Source of the DNA: Cardiocondyla obscurior
Taxonomy: Eukaryota > Arthropoda > Insecta > Hymenoptera > Formicidae
Assembly (NCBI RefSeq): GCF_019399895.1
Contig: NC_091879.1
Location: 4,605,001 to 4,669,000, forward strand
Reading direction: 5' to 3'
DNA: 64,000 bases
Shown here: positions 23,582 to 33,268 of the stretch, in pieces
How the letters are laid out: each line of letters opens with the position of its first letter
Numbering within the stretch: position 1 is the stretch's first letter
Notes under the pieces: generated by a model
Databases searched by the model: none
The model's input: only the letters and a program-made list of their open reading frames with translations
Told to the model about the DNA's origin: nothing
Position numbers and translations under genes: made by a program

Positions 23582-23604
23582 ATATATATATATATATATA
23601 TATG
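23502..23604. repeat. (TA)n microsatellite, about 100 bp
   Basis: Nearly pure TA repeats are interrupted once by CCG near 23579. The tract lies in the predicted 5' non-coding exon of gene B. Open frames through it (IYIYIY) are artefacts. Confidence 0.95.
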
Positions 23605-23613
23605 TAATTCAGA

Positions 23614-23655
23614 GACTGAATGAGAGTGAGTCCCGCAGGAACACGCGGTTTTATA
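23614..23655 (-). promoter_or_regulatory. TATA box and initiator of Pro-rich gene B
   Basis: On the minus strand TATAAAA occupies 23655-23649. The arthropod-type initiator TCAGTC lies at 23619-23614, about 33 bases downstream. The resulting non-coding exon would run to the GTAAGT donor at 23391. Confidence 0.55.
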
Positions 23656-23659
23656 ACCT

Positions 23660-24424
23660 TGGAAAAGGGGTGGGCTAGCGCCGGATTTTCATTTTTGAAA
23701 GAGTCAGTGCTCTGATTTGGCGGCCATGTCCCTCCACTTTTCCTTTTCTTAATTATTGGTTACTCCGATCTTATCCCTTCTCTGATTTTCTTAAGCTCTA
23801 GTTTTCGTCCTTAGATTTTTAATTAGTGGTGAGGAGTTCCCGATATCTATTGGCTCGAGAGAAAAACTCGGTTGTACGAAACTCCGCCCGCATGACTTCC
23901 CCTTCCAACCTTCCAGAATATTGTCATTATAGTCGGGGGAAAATTCCTAAGGACCCCCTTTTCGTTATCACCGGATCGCGTTTGTTTATGGGATCCGGCC
24001 GCGTGTCATATTCTTATGACTGCGGAGCTTTCACCCTCTTCGTTTGTTTACGCTTCGTAGTCGCGGTCTCAAGTGCTTCACTTATCGCCAGATATTTGAT
24101 ATTGATTCCAAATTGTTTTAGGTTCCTTCTAATATTCTTTAAAGAGTTTTCTGTTTATGTTTTCCGTCAGTATCTATGCCGTGATTGTTCTAAGTTTCAT
24201 TTAAGCATCCGGCGATAAGGATTTCGGAGTGTAAATTATTTCTTCTGAAAGCCTGGAAGTTCTCTCTCGTCACCAAATAGTCACGGTTTACTCTTTTTAT
24301 CTAATTTATTGAACGCGTGTCGGAAAAAAGGAGATGTGGAGTCCGAGGACGTAACACTTCAAAGAACAAACTTTGGACGCCATTTTGGCTCCAACCAACT
24401 AAAACATTGGTCTTATGGATTGCG
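23660..24424. other. Unassigned interval before the DNA transposon
   Basis: No gene was recognised. A ~130 codon open frame at 23826-24218 shows no recognisable domain and is probably chance. Confidence 0.3.
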
Positions 24425-24460
24425 CACGGAGTAGTATAAAAAGACTAAACTCTATAGGCG

Positions 24461-24730
24461 TGTAAGGGCTAGGTCGCTAGGCGACTAGATTTAAGTTGGC
24501 CGCCTGCGAGTTTCACGTATAAAGGTGGCAAGACCGATTAGTTCATATAAGTGAACACACGAGAGCAGCACGAGTCCTTCTAAAATGTAACGTCTGCTAG
24601 CCGAGCACACGCTCGTGTCGGAGAGTCGGCAAGTAACAGCGGTCGAGGTAGGATCGGAGAACAGGCCCAATAAAGAATCTAAGAGTACATTAGATAGTAA
24701 CTTTATTGCTACCCATCGCCGCCGGCTACA
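24461..24730 (+). repeat. 5' LTR of Gypsy element
   Basis: Begins TGTAAGGGCTAGG and ends CGGCTACA. It contains a TATAAAG near 24513-24520 and an AATAAAG polyadenylation signal near 24669. It matches the 3' LTR at 29978-30247 with one visible difference (GGAGAG against GGAAAG). Confidence 0.95.
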
Positions 24731-24971
24731 GAAATAATCTCAGAAGTGGGATTACCAAAGGTTTTCTTCCGTCTCCCTCAAAGAGGAGCAGAAGACGCAG
24801 GAGCAGAAGACAAAAAATCGGAGCAAGTCCGAGTAACACGTGCTACCTATACGGGTATCCGGAAGTATAGGCAGCAGAGGAGCAGGCCACGCAGTAGGCA
24901 GCCTCCTACGTGTATAAACAACCTGATCCAGAGTTGCAGAGAGTCCTGCTCAGCATCGAAGCGGCTAAGCG

Positions 24972-27900
24972 ATGACCGACTTCAATAAGGAAACGGAGCG
25001 ATCACGCCTGCAAGGCATGACTGTAGAAGCTCTGAAAAAAGAAGCAAAGAAGCGTGAGCTGATTGTTACCGGAAATAAGGAGGCATATGTGGAGGCTATG
25101 CTTAAGTACCTGAGGGACCAAGGCGCCGGTGAGGGATCCAGCGGAGCGGAGCAGTCCTGCGACGAAGAGGAGGAGGCGACGGCTCGGTCAACGAAGTCCG
25201 CACCCCCCGCGGGGCCAAGGCAGCGGATGCAGGTCCAGCGCCCGGTAGCAGATCTCATCGCGGTCTTCTCGGAGCAGATCCGGCAGCAGAACCAGCTTTT
25301 GCTGGACCAGGTGAGGCAGCTGCTGCAGCAACCTGGAGCCGTAACGGTGCCGATGTACAGCGAACCGGCTGAGAACGCAGCAGAGCATCTGGAGGAGCAC
25401 GTAGCCGAGCAGCTGGAGGAGCAGCCGGCAGAAATTCCTGTGGAAATTGTAAGCAACGGAAATAATTCATATTCTGAGGTAACGTACACGCCGTTTAACT
25501 CAGTAAGAATTATAGCGCAACAAATACCTACTTTTGGAGGCGCAGAGGATGAAAATGTCTTGGCGTGGGTCGAACGCGTCGACCAGATAGCGCAAATTCA
25601 TCGGATTGCGCCGGGAGCCGTTTTGCTGGCGGCATCCAGTAAATTCGTCAAGGAGGCGAAAACCTGGTACGAATTCCAGACGGGCCCAGTACTGCAATCG
25701 TGGCAAGTGCTGAAAGAGGCCTTGGTGCGCATCTTTGAGAACCGCACGCCGTTCTACCAACAAATGCAAAAGATTGAAGCTCGCCGGTGGAACTATTCGC
25801 GAGAAACTTTCCACGCGTACGCGATAAATAAGCTCGCGTTAATTAAAAGACTAAATTTACCTGTGCGCGATTCAATTAATTTGCTAGTGGGCGGAATAGG
25901 GAAGGCGTCCCTCCGGGCGACGGCCGCCACGATCAAAGTAGAGACAGTAGAGGAGTTCTTGGAAGAGATGCGTAGAATCACGGCCGCGTCGAGTGAAGCT
26001 CCTAAAAGACAAACATATTCTAATAAAAACTTGTTTAAATCTAAGGATCCCGGTTTGAGGGCCGAGAGCGGACGTACCGAAAGGCCTCGGTACGAGAAAG
26101 CGGAGCGGCCGAGTATGCCAGCCAGGAATCCGGATATTCGATGTTTCCATTGCAAGGCGCCGGGACACCGGAGGCCGGAGTGCCCAGCATTGCAGCCCAG
26201 GGACAGCGGCACCGAGCAGCGGAATGCAGTCCGCGTCGCAGCCGTAGAAGAGGATCTACCTGAAACATCAGAGAATGAAGTCATTGCGGCGGTTGCGGAA
26301 AGCGGCGTTAGATTAAGCGTAAGCGAGCGACCAGTTAGAATAATTAAGATGTATAAAAATAATTGTAATTTACGGGCATTAGTAGACACGGGCAGCCCGG
26401 TATCTTTCATTCGGGAGAACGTTTGGGCAGAGTTTTGTAATGGCTCAAAACCCGATGCGTCGGAAAGCCAGTTTCAAGCGCTTAACGCTACGCCCATTAA
26501 AACCTACGGAAAAATAAAAACGTTCATTATCTTGGAACAATGGCCCAATTTAGAATTTCAATTTGAACCTTATATATTGGAAAATAACAAGTTCAAGTTA
26601 GACATGCTAATAGGACGTGACTTCCTAGAAGCAAACAAAGTAAAGTTGGTTTACATACCGAATTCTTGGGCTAGCCAAGGAGAAACACTGTTGTTGCCGA
26701 AATTTGATGTATGCGAGGTAGCAACAGCGTCGGAAAGTTCCGTCGAAAATATACACACCGACTTCGGTCCTGAAATAGACGAAAAAATGAAAACATTGGT
26801 GCGAGAAATAGAGGCAGCTGAAATTCCGTACGTGGATGATAATTATAACGTGAGAATAAACCTAAAAGACTTTTCAACGTATGCGTACTCGCCGCGAAAA
26901 TTTGCACATGTACAGAGACTAGAAATTCGTAAAATAATAGACGATTTGTTAGAACGCGATATAATACAGCCGAGTAACTCACCGTATTGTGCCCGGGTCG
27001 TGCCGGTGCAGAAACGGAACGGGGCCGTACGTCTTTGCGTAGATCTCCGGCCTTTGAACAGCCGAGTGGCTAAGCAAAAGTACCCGTTTCCGAGAATAGA
27101 AGACTGTCTGTTCTCCCTAGGAAACAAAAAGATTTACACTGTATTAGATATGAAAGACGGCTTTCATCAGATTAAAGTAAACCCGGCTGACACAAAGTAT
27201 TTTTCGTTCGCGACGCCCGACAGGCAGTACGAGTTCAAACGCTTACCTTTTGGTTTTTGCGAGAGTCCGGCGGAATTTCAAAAGCGCCTAGTTCACGTGC
27301 TGCAACCGTTAATCCGTCAGGATAAAGCCAGCGTTTATATCGATGACATTATGATCGCCTCGAAATCTGTGGAAGAGAATTTGGAGTCACTTAAAGAAGC
27401 CTTAACCTTATTGAAAAAGTATCGCTTTGAATTAAATCTAAAGAAATGTCAGTTTCTAAAGAAAGAGGTACAGTACCTTGGATACATACTAAATGAGAAA
27501 GGCATGACTCTAAGTCCTCGGCATACGGAAGTCATCGACAGATTTCCCAGGCCTAGTTCTGTGCACGAGGTCCAGAGGTTCTTAGGTCTGGCCAGTTACT
27601 TCAGGAAGTTCATCCAGAACTTCGCGGTGAAGGCCAAACCTCTTTATAATCTACTGAAAAAGAATTCAGAATTCAAGTTTGACCAAGCTTGTAGTCAAGC
27701 CTTTGAAACACTCAAAAGAGAACTAAAATCATACCCTGTGTTGAGGATCTATGATCCAGAATTAGAAACCCAGTTGCACACTGATGCCAGTGGCCAAGGG
27801 CTTGCTGCAGTCCTCGTGCAGCGACAGCCGGGCCAAGGGTGGGCTCCCATTGCCTATTTTAGCCAGGCAACGAATCAATCTGAAAACAAGTATCATAGTT

Positions 27901-29369
27901 TTGAACTTGAAATGCTAGCCGTGGTACGGGCAATGGAAAGGTTTTACATATATTTATATGGGCTCGATTTTACTGTAGTTGCAGATTGCAACGCACTTGT
28001 GCACGCAGTAACTAAAGCAAATTTAAACCCTCGTATAGCCAGATGGACTCTCGCGCTACAGAACTATAGATTTAAACTGTCTCACCGTCCAGGTCGACAG
28101 ATGACGCATGTCGATGCCCTAAGCAGGCAGGTGGCTTTAGTAGATGCCTTGCCTCTGGAAGCAGAGTTAATTTTCAGGCAGCTTCAGGATCCGAACATTC
28201 AGGAGCTTGCCCAGAATCTGGAAAAAGCAGAAAGCGATAAATTTAAGTTAATCGAAGGATTAGTGTATAAGACAGGCGAAGATAGAGCGAGATTTTACGT
28301 ACCAGAAGCGATGGTGAACCCCGTATGTCGAATTTATCATGATGAGATGGCCCACTGCGGTTTTGACAAGACGCTAGAAGGCATACAAAACACTTATTGG
28401 TTTCCTAACATGAGGAAGCAAGTTAAGCGATACTTAGATAATTGCATTGTTTGTTTAACAGCCAATGCTTCAAGGCACTCAAGAGAAGGAGAATTAAATT
28501 TAGTCGAAGGGCCATACTCACCATTCGAAATTGTACATGTAGATCATTTCGGTCCCTTGCCCGAGTCAGGAGGATTTCGGCATATCCTCGTAGTAGTCGA
28601 GGCGTTCACCCGGTATACGTGGCTAATGACCACTCGTTCCACCACGGCCAAGGAAACTATAACACAGTTAAAATTATTATTTGACATATTCGGTACGCCT
28701 AAAGCTTTGGTTACGGATCGCGGAACAGCTTTTACTGCGAACGAGTTCGTAAACTTTACCGAAAAGCGCAGGATAGCGGTGCGTAGAGTAGCCGTAGCGT
28801 CGCCGTGGGCAAACGGCATTGTTGAGCGCGCGAACCGATTCATAAAGACGTCGTTGACGAAGGCGGCGAGCAGCGAGACGTCGTGGCACGAAAGCGTACC
28901 CTTGGTGCAGTACGTGATAAACAACACCAAGCACTCGTCGTTAAACGATGCACCGAGTAAACTTCTATTAGGGTATGATCAACGCAATCATGCCGACCGG
29001 GATGTCAAGGAGCTCGTGGACCGGCTAGCCGGCATTGATCGTCAAATCAGTGACGAGCGAGAAAAGGCGCGCGATTTGGCTGTCGAGGCCACTGAAAGAA
29101 TCAGAGCGTACAATAAGGTTTACTACGACGCGTCGCACAAAAAGACCACATTGTACCGTGAGCAACAATTAGTTCTTGTAAGAGACACTCAGAATCGTCC
29201 GGGTCAGTCTCGGAAGCTAAAGTCTCATTATAAGGGTCCGTATGTAATTTCAAAAGTACTGAATAACGGGAGATACGTGGTGACAGAAGTGCCTGGTATG
29301 AAGCTCCATGGCAAAGTGTATAATACAATTCTAAGCGCCGATAAGCTCAAACCATTCGAAAAAGTATAA
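24972..29369 (+). CDS. Gag-Pol polyprotein of Ty3/Gypsy element, with N-terminal SAP-like motif
   Basis: One ORF of 1465 codons opens at the ATG at 24972. Residues ~12-46 resemble a SAP DNA-binding motif (LQGMTVEALKKEAKKRELI). A capsid-like region follows, with a CCHC knuckle near residue 388 (CFHCKAPGHRRPEC). The protease has DTGS near 470. RT has YIDD near 789. RNase H has TDAS near 936. Integrase has an HHCC-type finger from ~1122 and catalytic residues near 1189, 1246 and 1282, the last pair spaced D-x35-E. The order protease-RT-RNase H-integrase defines Ty3/Gypsy; the RNase H region looks mdg3-like (inference). No stop or frameshift is present, so the product may be functional. No env is present. 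Confidence 0.93.
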   Translation: MTDFNKETERSRLQGMTVEALKKEAKKRELIVTGNKEAYVEAMLKYLRDQGAGEGSSGAEQSCDEEEEATARSTKSAPPAGPRQRMQVQRPVADLIAVFSEQIRQQNQLLLDQVRQLLQQPGAVTVPMYSEPAENAAEHLEEHVAEQLEEQPAEIPVEIVSNGNNSYSEVTYTPFNSVRIIAQQIPTFGGAEDENVLAWVERVDQIAQIHRIAPGAVLLAASSKFVKEAKTWYEFQTGPVLQSWQVLKEALVRIFENRTPFYQQMQKIEARRWNYSRETFHAYAINKLALIKRLNLPVRDSINLLVGGIGKASLRATAATIKVETVEEFLEEMRRITAASSEAPKRQTYSNKNLFKSKDPGLRAESGRTERPRYEKAERPSMPARNPDIRCFHCKAPGHRRPECPALQPRDSGTEQRNAVRVAAVEEDLPETSENEVIAAVAESGVRLSVSERPVRIIKMYKNNCNLRALVDTGSPVSFIRENVWAEFCNGSKPDASESQFQALNATPIKTYGKIKTFIILEQWPNLEFQFEPYILENNKFKLDMLIGRDFLEANKVKLVYIPNSWASQGETLLLPKFDVCEVATASESSVENIHTDFGPEIDEKMKTLVREIEAAEIPYVDDNYNVRINLKDFSTYAYSPRKFAHVQRLEIRKIIDDLLERDIIQPSNSPYCARVVPVQKRNGAVRLCVDLRPLNSRVAKQKYPFPRIEDCLFSLGNKKIYTVLDMKDGFHQIKVNPADTKYFSFATPDRQYEFKRLPFGFCESPAEFQKRLVHVLQPLIRQDKASVYIDDIMIASKSVEENLESLKEALTLLKKYRFELNLKKCQFLKKEVQYLGYILNEKGMTLSPRHTEVIDRFPRPSSVHEVQRFLGLASYFRKFIQNFAVKAKPLYNLLKKNSEFKFDQACSQAFETLKRELKSYPVLRIYDPELETQLHTDASGQGLAAVLVQRQPGQGWAPIAYFSQATNQSENKYHSFELEMLAVVRAMERFYIYLYGLDFTVVADCNALVHAVTKANLNPRIARWTLALQNYRFKLSHRPGRQMTHVDALSRQVALVDALPLEAELIFRQLQDPNIQELAQNLEKAESDKFKLIEGLVYKTGEDRARFYVPEAMVNPVCRIYHDEMAHCGFDKTLEGIQNTYWFPNMRKQVKRYLDNCIVCLTANASRHSREGELNLVEGPYSPFEIVHVDHFGPLPESGGFRHILVVVEAFTRYTWLMTTRSTTAKETITQLKLLFDIFGTPKALVTDRGTAFTANEFVNFTEKRRIAVRRVAVASPWANGIVERANRFIKTSLTKAASSETSWHESVPLVQYVINNTKHSSLNDAPSKLLLGYDQRNHADRDVKELVDRLAGIDRQISDEREKARDLAVEATERIRAYNKVYYDASHKKTTLYREQQLVLVRDTQNRPGQSRKLKSHYKGPYVISKVLNNGRYVVTEVPGMKLHGKVYNTILSADKLKPFEKV

Positions 29370-29977
29370 AGGGCCTTGGAGCCATAGCATTTCTACATTA
29401 ACCGAAAAAAAAAAGAAGAAAAATCACTGTAATTAAGTTGCGATACAGCCTAGATATGGATATGTATTAGTCGGCCTGCGAGGTATCGGCAGGAAAACCG
29501 TGCGATTTGATGTTAATTTAGTTTGCGAATTACGCGCACATTATGTTAATTACTTTGTTTAGTTAGCGGAATTTTTATTTTTTTGTATACGCGATACCGC
29601 ACGCGTTGGCCATTGTAGGCCATTTACCCATTATTTCTTCTACAAATCAATTATTAACCTGCGTTGTATATATACATATTCTACTTTTTTGTATATGGGC
29701 TTCATGACAATGGGCGAGCCTTTGTTAAATTAATTAGGCGAGACGGCGTTATGCGACGCAAACGACAAGCGAGTCGTAGGTGTAGGGGCGGAAGCACCGC
29801 GAACGAAATGTTGGCAAGGTGTTAATCTAGCATAAGGGCGAGCCAGCGGGCGTTAATTATATTAATTAGAAAAGACTCACCTGTATTGTAGCCACGTTAT
29901 AGCACGCGCCATATGGCTGTCCGACTTCTAGGCGGCCATATCACTTGCGAGTCGCCGTGCAGTCAGGCTGGCCGAGC
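29370..29977 (+). other. 3' non-coding region of the Gypsy element
   Basis: No ORF of note lies between the Gag-Pol stop and the 3' LTR. No obvious purine-rich polypurine tract directly abuts the LTR; the last bases are GGCTGGCCGAGC. Confidence 0.5.
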
Positions 29978-30247
29978 TGTAAGGGCTAGGTCGCTAGGCG
30001 ACTAGATTTAAGTTGGCCGCCTGCGAGTTTCACGTATAAAGGTGGCAAGACCGATTAGTTCATATAAGTGAACACACGAGAGCAGCACGAGTCCTTCTAA
30101 AATGTAACGTCTGCTAGCCGAGCACACGCTCGTGTCGGAAAGTCGGCAAGTAACAGCGGTCGAGGTAGGATCGGAGAACAGGCCCAATAAAGAATCTAAG
30201 AGTACATTAGATAGTAACTTTATTGCTACCCATCGCCGCCGGCTACA
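29978..30247 (+). repeat. 3' LTR of Gypsy element
   Basis: Identical to the 5' LTR except for one base by eye. It is followed by the GGCG target duplication. The near-identity implies recent insertion. Confidence 0.95.
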
Positions 30248-30780
30248 GGCGCTTCACCGAAAAGGTGGGACGACTTTTCGCCGAACTAAAGCGAAAATTG
30301 GCCAAAAGGAACACTAGCGCTCCTTGCGGGGAAATTCAGTACTATAGCGTCTGTGTGAATCGCGCGTTGTGTGAGTAGCGCGTTGTGTGTGACGGTCCGT
30401 GCAACTTACACATGATCTCAGAAGTAACCATGTAGCGTTGTGCATTATTGCTCCACAAATTTACCTATATATTAAATTAAACAGTTAAGATTAAGAATTT
30501 GACAGTTAATTACGCTTCGTCGTGTTATCACTGAAATAGAAACAGGGGCCATGAAATAGAAAAGAAGACCAAAAGGATAAATTAAATTAAATGCATTTGG
30601 AACATTAATTAATTCACATTAACTGTTTGCAGTTTATGTAAGTATTTATTATATAGTATTTGTTGATTTATATTTATTTTTGTGAATTCTAAATTTGAGG
30701 ATGTTTTAGGTTCTGTTAAAACAGTCATTAATTGAAAAATTAAGAACATATATTAAATAACCAACAGTGGAATAAGCATC

Positions 30781-31140
30781 ATGGAGTCAAATATACATCA
30801 AAATCAGAACAAAAGTAGCAATGAAGAAAAAACCTGTATTAGAAAAACACTAAATTCACAAACTGAATTCAACTTTAACTATTTAAAAAATAATTTAGAC
30901 AAATTAAAATTGCCAAATGAAATGTGGTGTCACACAAAAGGAAACGACTTATTTTTTGGAGTTCAAAAAATAGAAGATGATGCTACTATAAAAAAAAGTG
31001 TAGCAGTTTTAAATAATATGAGTGTCAAAGTATTTATAAATAACAAAATAATTCCTTTTTCAAAATTTATTAAAATTACTACGTTCGATGAATTCAACGC
31101 TCTTTTGCATTATATTGACAACTTTTCTTATAAAATGTAA
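30781..31140 (+). CDS. 119-aa hypothetical protein of the non-autonomous DNA transposon
   Basis: The ORF opens at an ATG in good context (CATCATGG) at 30781 and closes at TAA 31138-31140, overlapping an AATAAA. It sits between the TIRs of the interrupted DNA transposon. The product is Asn/Lys-rich and soluble-looking, with no recognised domain. It may be a remnant of the parental transposase or an accessory or repressor protein. Base composition is AT-rich like its surroundings. The function is unknown. Confidence 0.45.
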   Translation: MESNIHQNQNKSSNEEKTCIRKTLNSQTEFNFNYLKNNLDKLKLPNEMWCHTKGNDLFFGVQKIEDDATIKKSVAVLNNMSVKVFINNKIIPFSKFIKITTFDEFNALLHYIDNFSYKM

Positions 31141-31523
31141 TAAATTTTAAAAGTTAATTGTACATAAAAATTTTATAACAATCTAATTCTAATATTAATT
31201 TACTATATTCTCAACAAAGATCTAACCGGTTGTTCTATTTTATATGTCAGGCAGTCAAAATAATACTAACAAGGATGAGATCAAAGCGTTACAAACAACC
31301 CGCGCCACATAAACGCTATAGTACTGAATTTTCCCGAAAGAAGCGTTAATGTTCCTTTTGGCCAATTTTCGCTTTAGTTCGGCCAAAAGTCGTCCCACCT
31401 TTCATATACAGAGCTTAGTCTCCTTATACTATTCCGTGGTAATGCCAAAGAGAAGCCTGAGAGCGGCCACCGGCGTCGATAGACGCGACTAGAGACCCTC
31501 AAATAAGAGTTTGGCCATCATCT

Positions 31524-31717
31524 CTTGTAAACAGTGATGCCAGGCTGTGGGCTTTTGCAGCACGCCGGTGGTGGGGATGAGCTCCCGCACACCAAGCCAG
31601 AGGCACGTCCTTGTACTGTCTACCGTACACGGACGTGCCTCTGGCTTGGTGTGCGGGAGCTCATCCCCACCACCGGCGTGCTGCAAAAATCCACAGCCTG
31701 GCATCACTGCTTGTAAA
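31524..31717. mobile_element. hAT-type MITE, 178 bp foldback with 8-bp target duplication
   Basis: The insert at 31532-31709 starts CAGTGATGCCAGGC and ends GCCTGGCATCACTG; its two ~85 bp arms are near-perfect reverse complements. It is flanked on both sides by CTTGTAAA (31524-31531 and 31710-31717). A CAGxGxTGCC terminus with an 8-bp duplication is the hallmark of hAT elements. It has no coding capacity. Confidence 0.9.
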
Positions 31718-31739
31718 ATTAATCCCACTTTTTAAGCCA

Positions 31740-32509
31740 CCTGATTGGTTCCGCCATGTTTCCTCGAATAATACTATAGCGCTTGCGTATTGGATACTGA
31801 GATATACAGAGATTTGAATATATTATAGAATAAATATATAAAAATTTAATAAAATTAAACAATTTATGAATATTATCATCAGACATATACTATACTATTC
31901 ATATGTCATCGATACGGAGTACGTTTCCACGTCTCCTTCTTGTCGTGATTTGCAAGAAGTTTTGTGATTTTGTAATTTTGTGATTTTTGTGATTTTGTTC
32001 TTTGTGAAAATTTAATTATTATGACATGTATAAAAAATGAGTTCTAAATGTATAAAAATGAGTATTACAAAATGAGATTTTACAATTAACGCCGCGGGGA
32101 TGTTACGCGGTCGTGGCCGGTTTATTTAACGTGAAAAAGCAGGTGTTAGTCCTTCGAATATGCGAGTTACGCGGAGACACGCGTTGAGCACATGGCCGGT
32201 AGATGAGATCGCACAGAATCTACTAAATGAGTTTTACGCTCGAGTTAGTCTTTAAATTGATATCTGTCTGTTTAACTGTTCTTGAGAACTCGCACTGAGT
32301 TTAAACAATGAGTCACAATTATATTAATCGTGAGTTCACACGCTGCAAGATGTGATAAGCTACTGAGCACGAGGTTCAACACGCCTCGTGTTGCAGGGTG
32401 ATGTCTTCCAGAAGATTCTTGGCGTGTTGCACACGGCGAAAATAATCTGGATGAGTTGTACTGGAGAGAAGGCGATGAGTTGAACGATGAGTTGAATGAT
32501 GAGTAGCAC
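31740..32509. other. Unassigned interval
   Basis: No gene was recognised. Short TGTGATTTTG repeats occur near 31960-32005. A GC-richer patch near 32090-32230 (TGTTACGCGGTCG onward) resembles LTR-type sequence, but no partner was found. Confidence 0.3.
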
Positions 32510-32735
32510 GATGAGTAAGAATTGTGAGAGAAGCACACTGCACATTGTTGCACACGAGGTGATGCTTGGCACGGCTAGATGAACACTGATAAGCCTCGAG
32601 CCGGCAACGCCTTCGAGAATCGGAGGCGATTATCGAACGACAAATCGATATCGATCCGTCGCCGGTGATCAGCCACGAGGTGCTGCCCCCGCGGCGGTGA
32701 AATAATTAATTACTAACTTCAAATCTTGAACATGA
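32510..32735 (+). repeat. ~225 bp repeat, inverted copy of 20588-20815, upstream of THAP region
   Basis: Contains GCACACTGCACATTGTTGCA, GATATCGATC and GGTGCTGCCCCCGCGGCGGTG and matches the left copy in reverse complement. It ends immediately before the THAP-like ATG near 32734, so it is probably the 5' flank or promoter of that gene unit. Confidence 0.75.
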
Positions 32736-33200
32736 CAGGCTGCACAGCACCAAACTGTTCAAATTCTGACACAAAAGGATTTTTAATGCAAGTCCTCGTG
32801 ACCCCATTCCGCGTGCTTAATGGATTTTAAATATTAAAAAGAGGGATGGACACCGACAAATAAATCATACTTATGTGAAGTATGTTTTACTGAGTATAAA
32901 TTAAGCGACACATATACTAAAATTTGTTGCTTTTGTTTTTATATATAGGTACTTTGCAAATAATATGTGGGAACGTCCTCGTGTTGACGAAAAACGAAAA
33001 CTTAAAATAACTGCTGTGCCAACTATATTTGAAAATAAAGCGAAAAAGGTAGCAGTTATTTGTACATAGCAGTAATAAATTTTAATAAATCTTTTTTTTC
33101 AGAGAAGTCATTCTGAACAATGTATCGAAACTGAAGTGCAAGATATTAAAAATAAAAAAAAAGAATCCAGTGCGAGAAGAATCCACTGCTTAACGATAAT
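32734..33200 (+). pseudogene. THAP-domain protein remnant, spliced and frameshifted
   Basis: The frame begins MTGCTAPNCSNS, the first half of a THAP zinc finger (C-x2-4-C). After frame changes the downstream half is recognisable: WTPT, LCE, then MWERPRVD and AVPTIF near 32965-33035, a conserved THAP ending. A GT-AG interval with a pyrimidine-rich end (about 33048-33102, ending TTTTTTTTCAG) looks like an intron. THAP domains bind DNA and occur in P-element-type transposases and in host regulators. This copy cannot encode an intact domain. Confidence 0.6.
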
Positions 33201-33268
33201 ACAAAAGAAAATAATAAAAAAGAAAATAATAATAAAAATTGCGAAAATAATAATTGCGAGAAGAGTAG

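Larger units (their letters stand above)
24461..30247 (+). mobile_element. Ty3/Gypsy LTR retrotransposon, apparently intact and young
   Basis: Two 270 bp LTRs (24461-24730 and 29978-30247) differ by one base by eye. They flank a single 1465-codon Gag-Pol ORF. The target duplication GGCG is at 24457-24460 and 30248-30251. The region after the 5' LTR (TCTCAGAAGTGGGATT, 24738-24753) resembles a tRNA-Leu-type primer binding site. About 600 bases of non-coding sequence separate the ORF stop from the 3' LTR. The insertion lies in the left TIR of a DNA transposon, so it is younger than that element. Confidence 0.95.
24425..31438. mobile_element. Non-autonomous DNA transposon (~1.2 kb), interrupted by a Gypsy element
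   Basis: The right end (about 31310-31438) and the left end are inverted repeats. The left TIR is split: CACGGAGTAGTATAAAAAG at 24425-24460, then the Gypsy insert, then GGTGGGACGACTTTTCGCCG onward from 30252 to about 30370. Without the insert the element is about 1.22 kb and has one 119-codon ORF. TIR length is well over 100 bp. The flanking octamers (GGATTGCG and GTAATGCC) agree at 5 of 8 positions, which may be an old 8-bp duplication. CA-type termini and a possible 8-bp duplication would fit the P superfamily, but this is only an inference. Confidence 0.7.

Noticed and set aside
23378..23623. Open frames encoding IYIYIY repeats
   Set aside because: They run through a (TA)n microsatellite and have no coding character.
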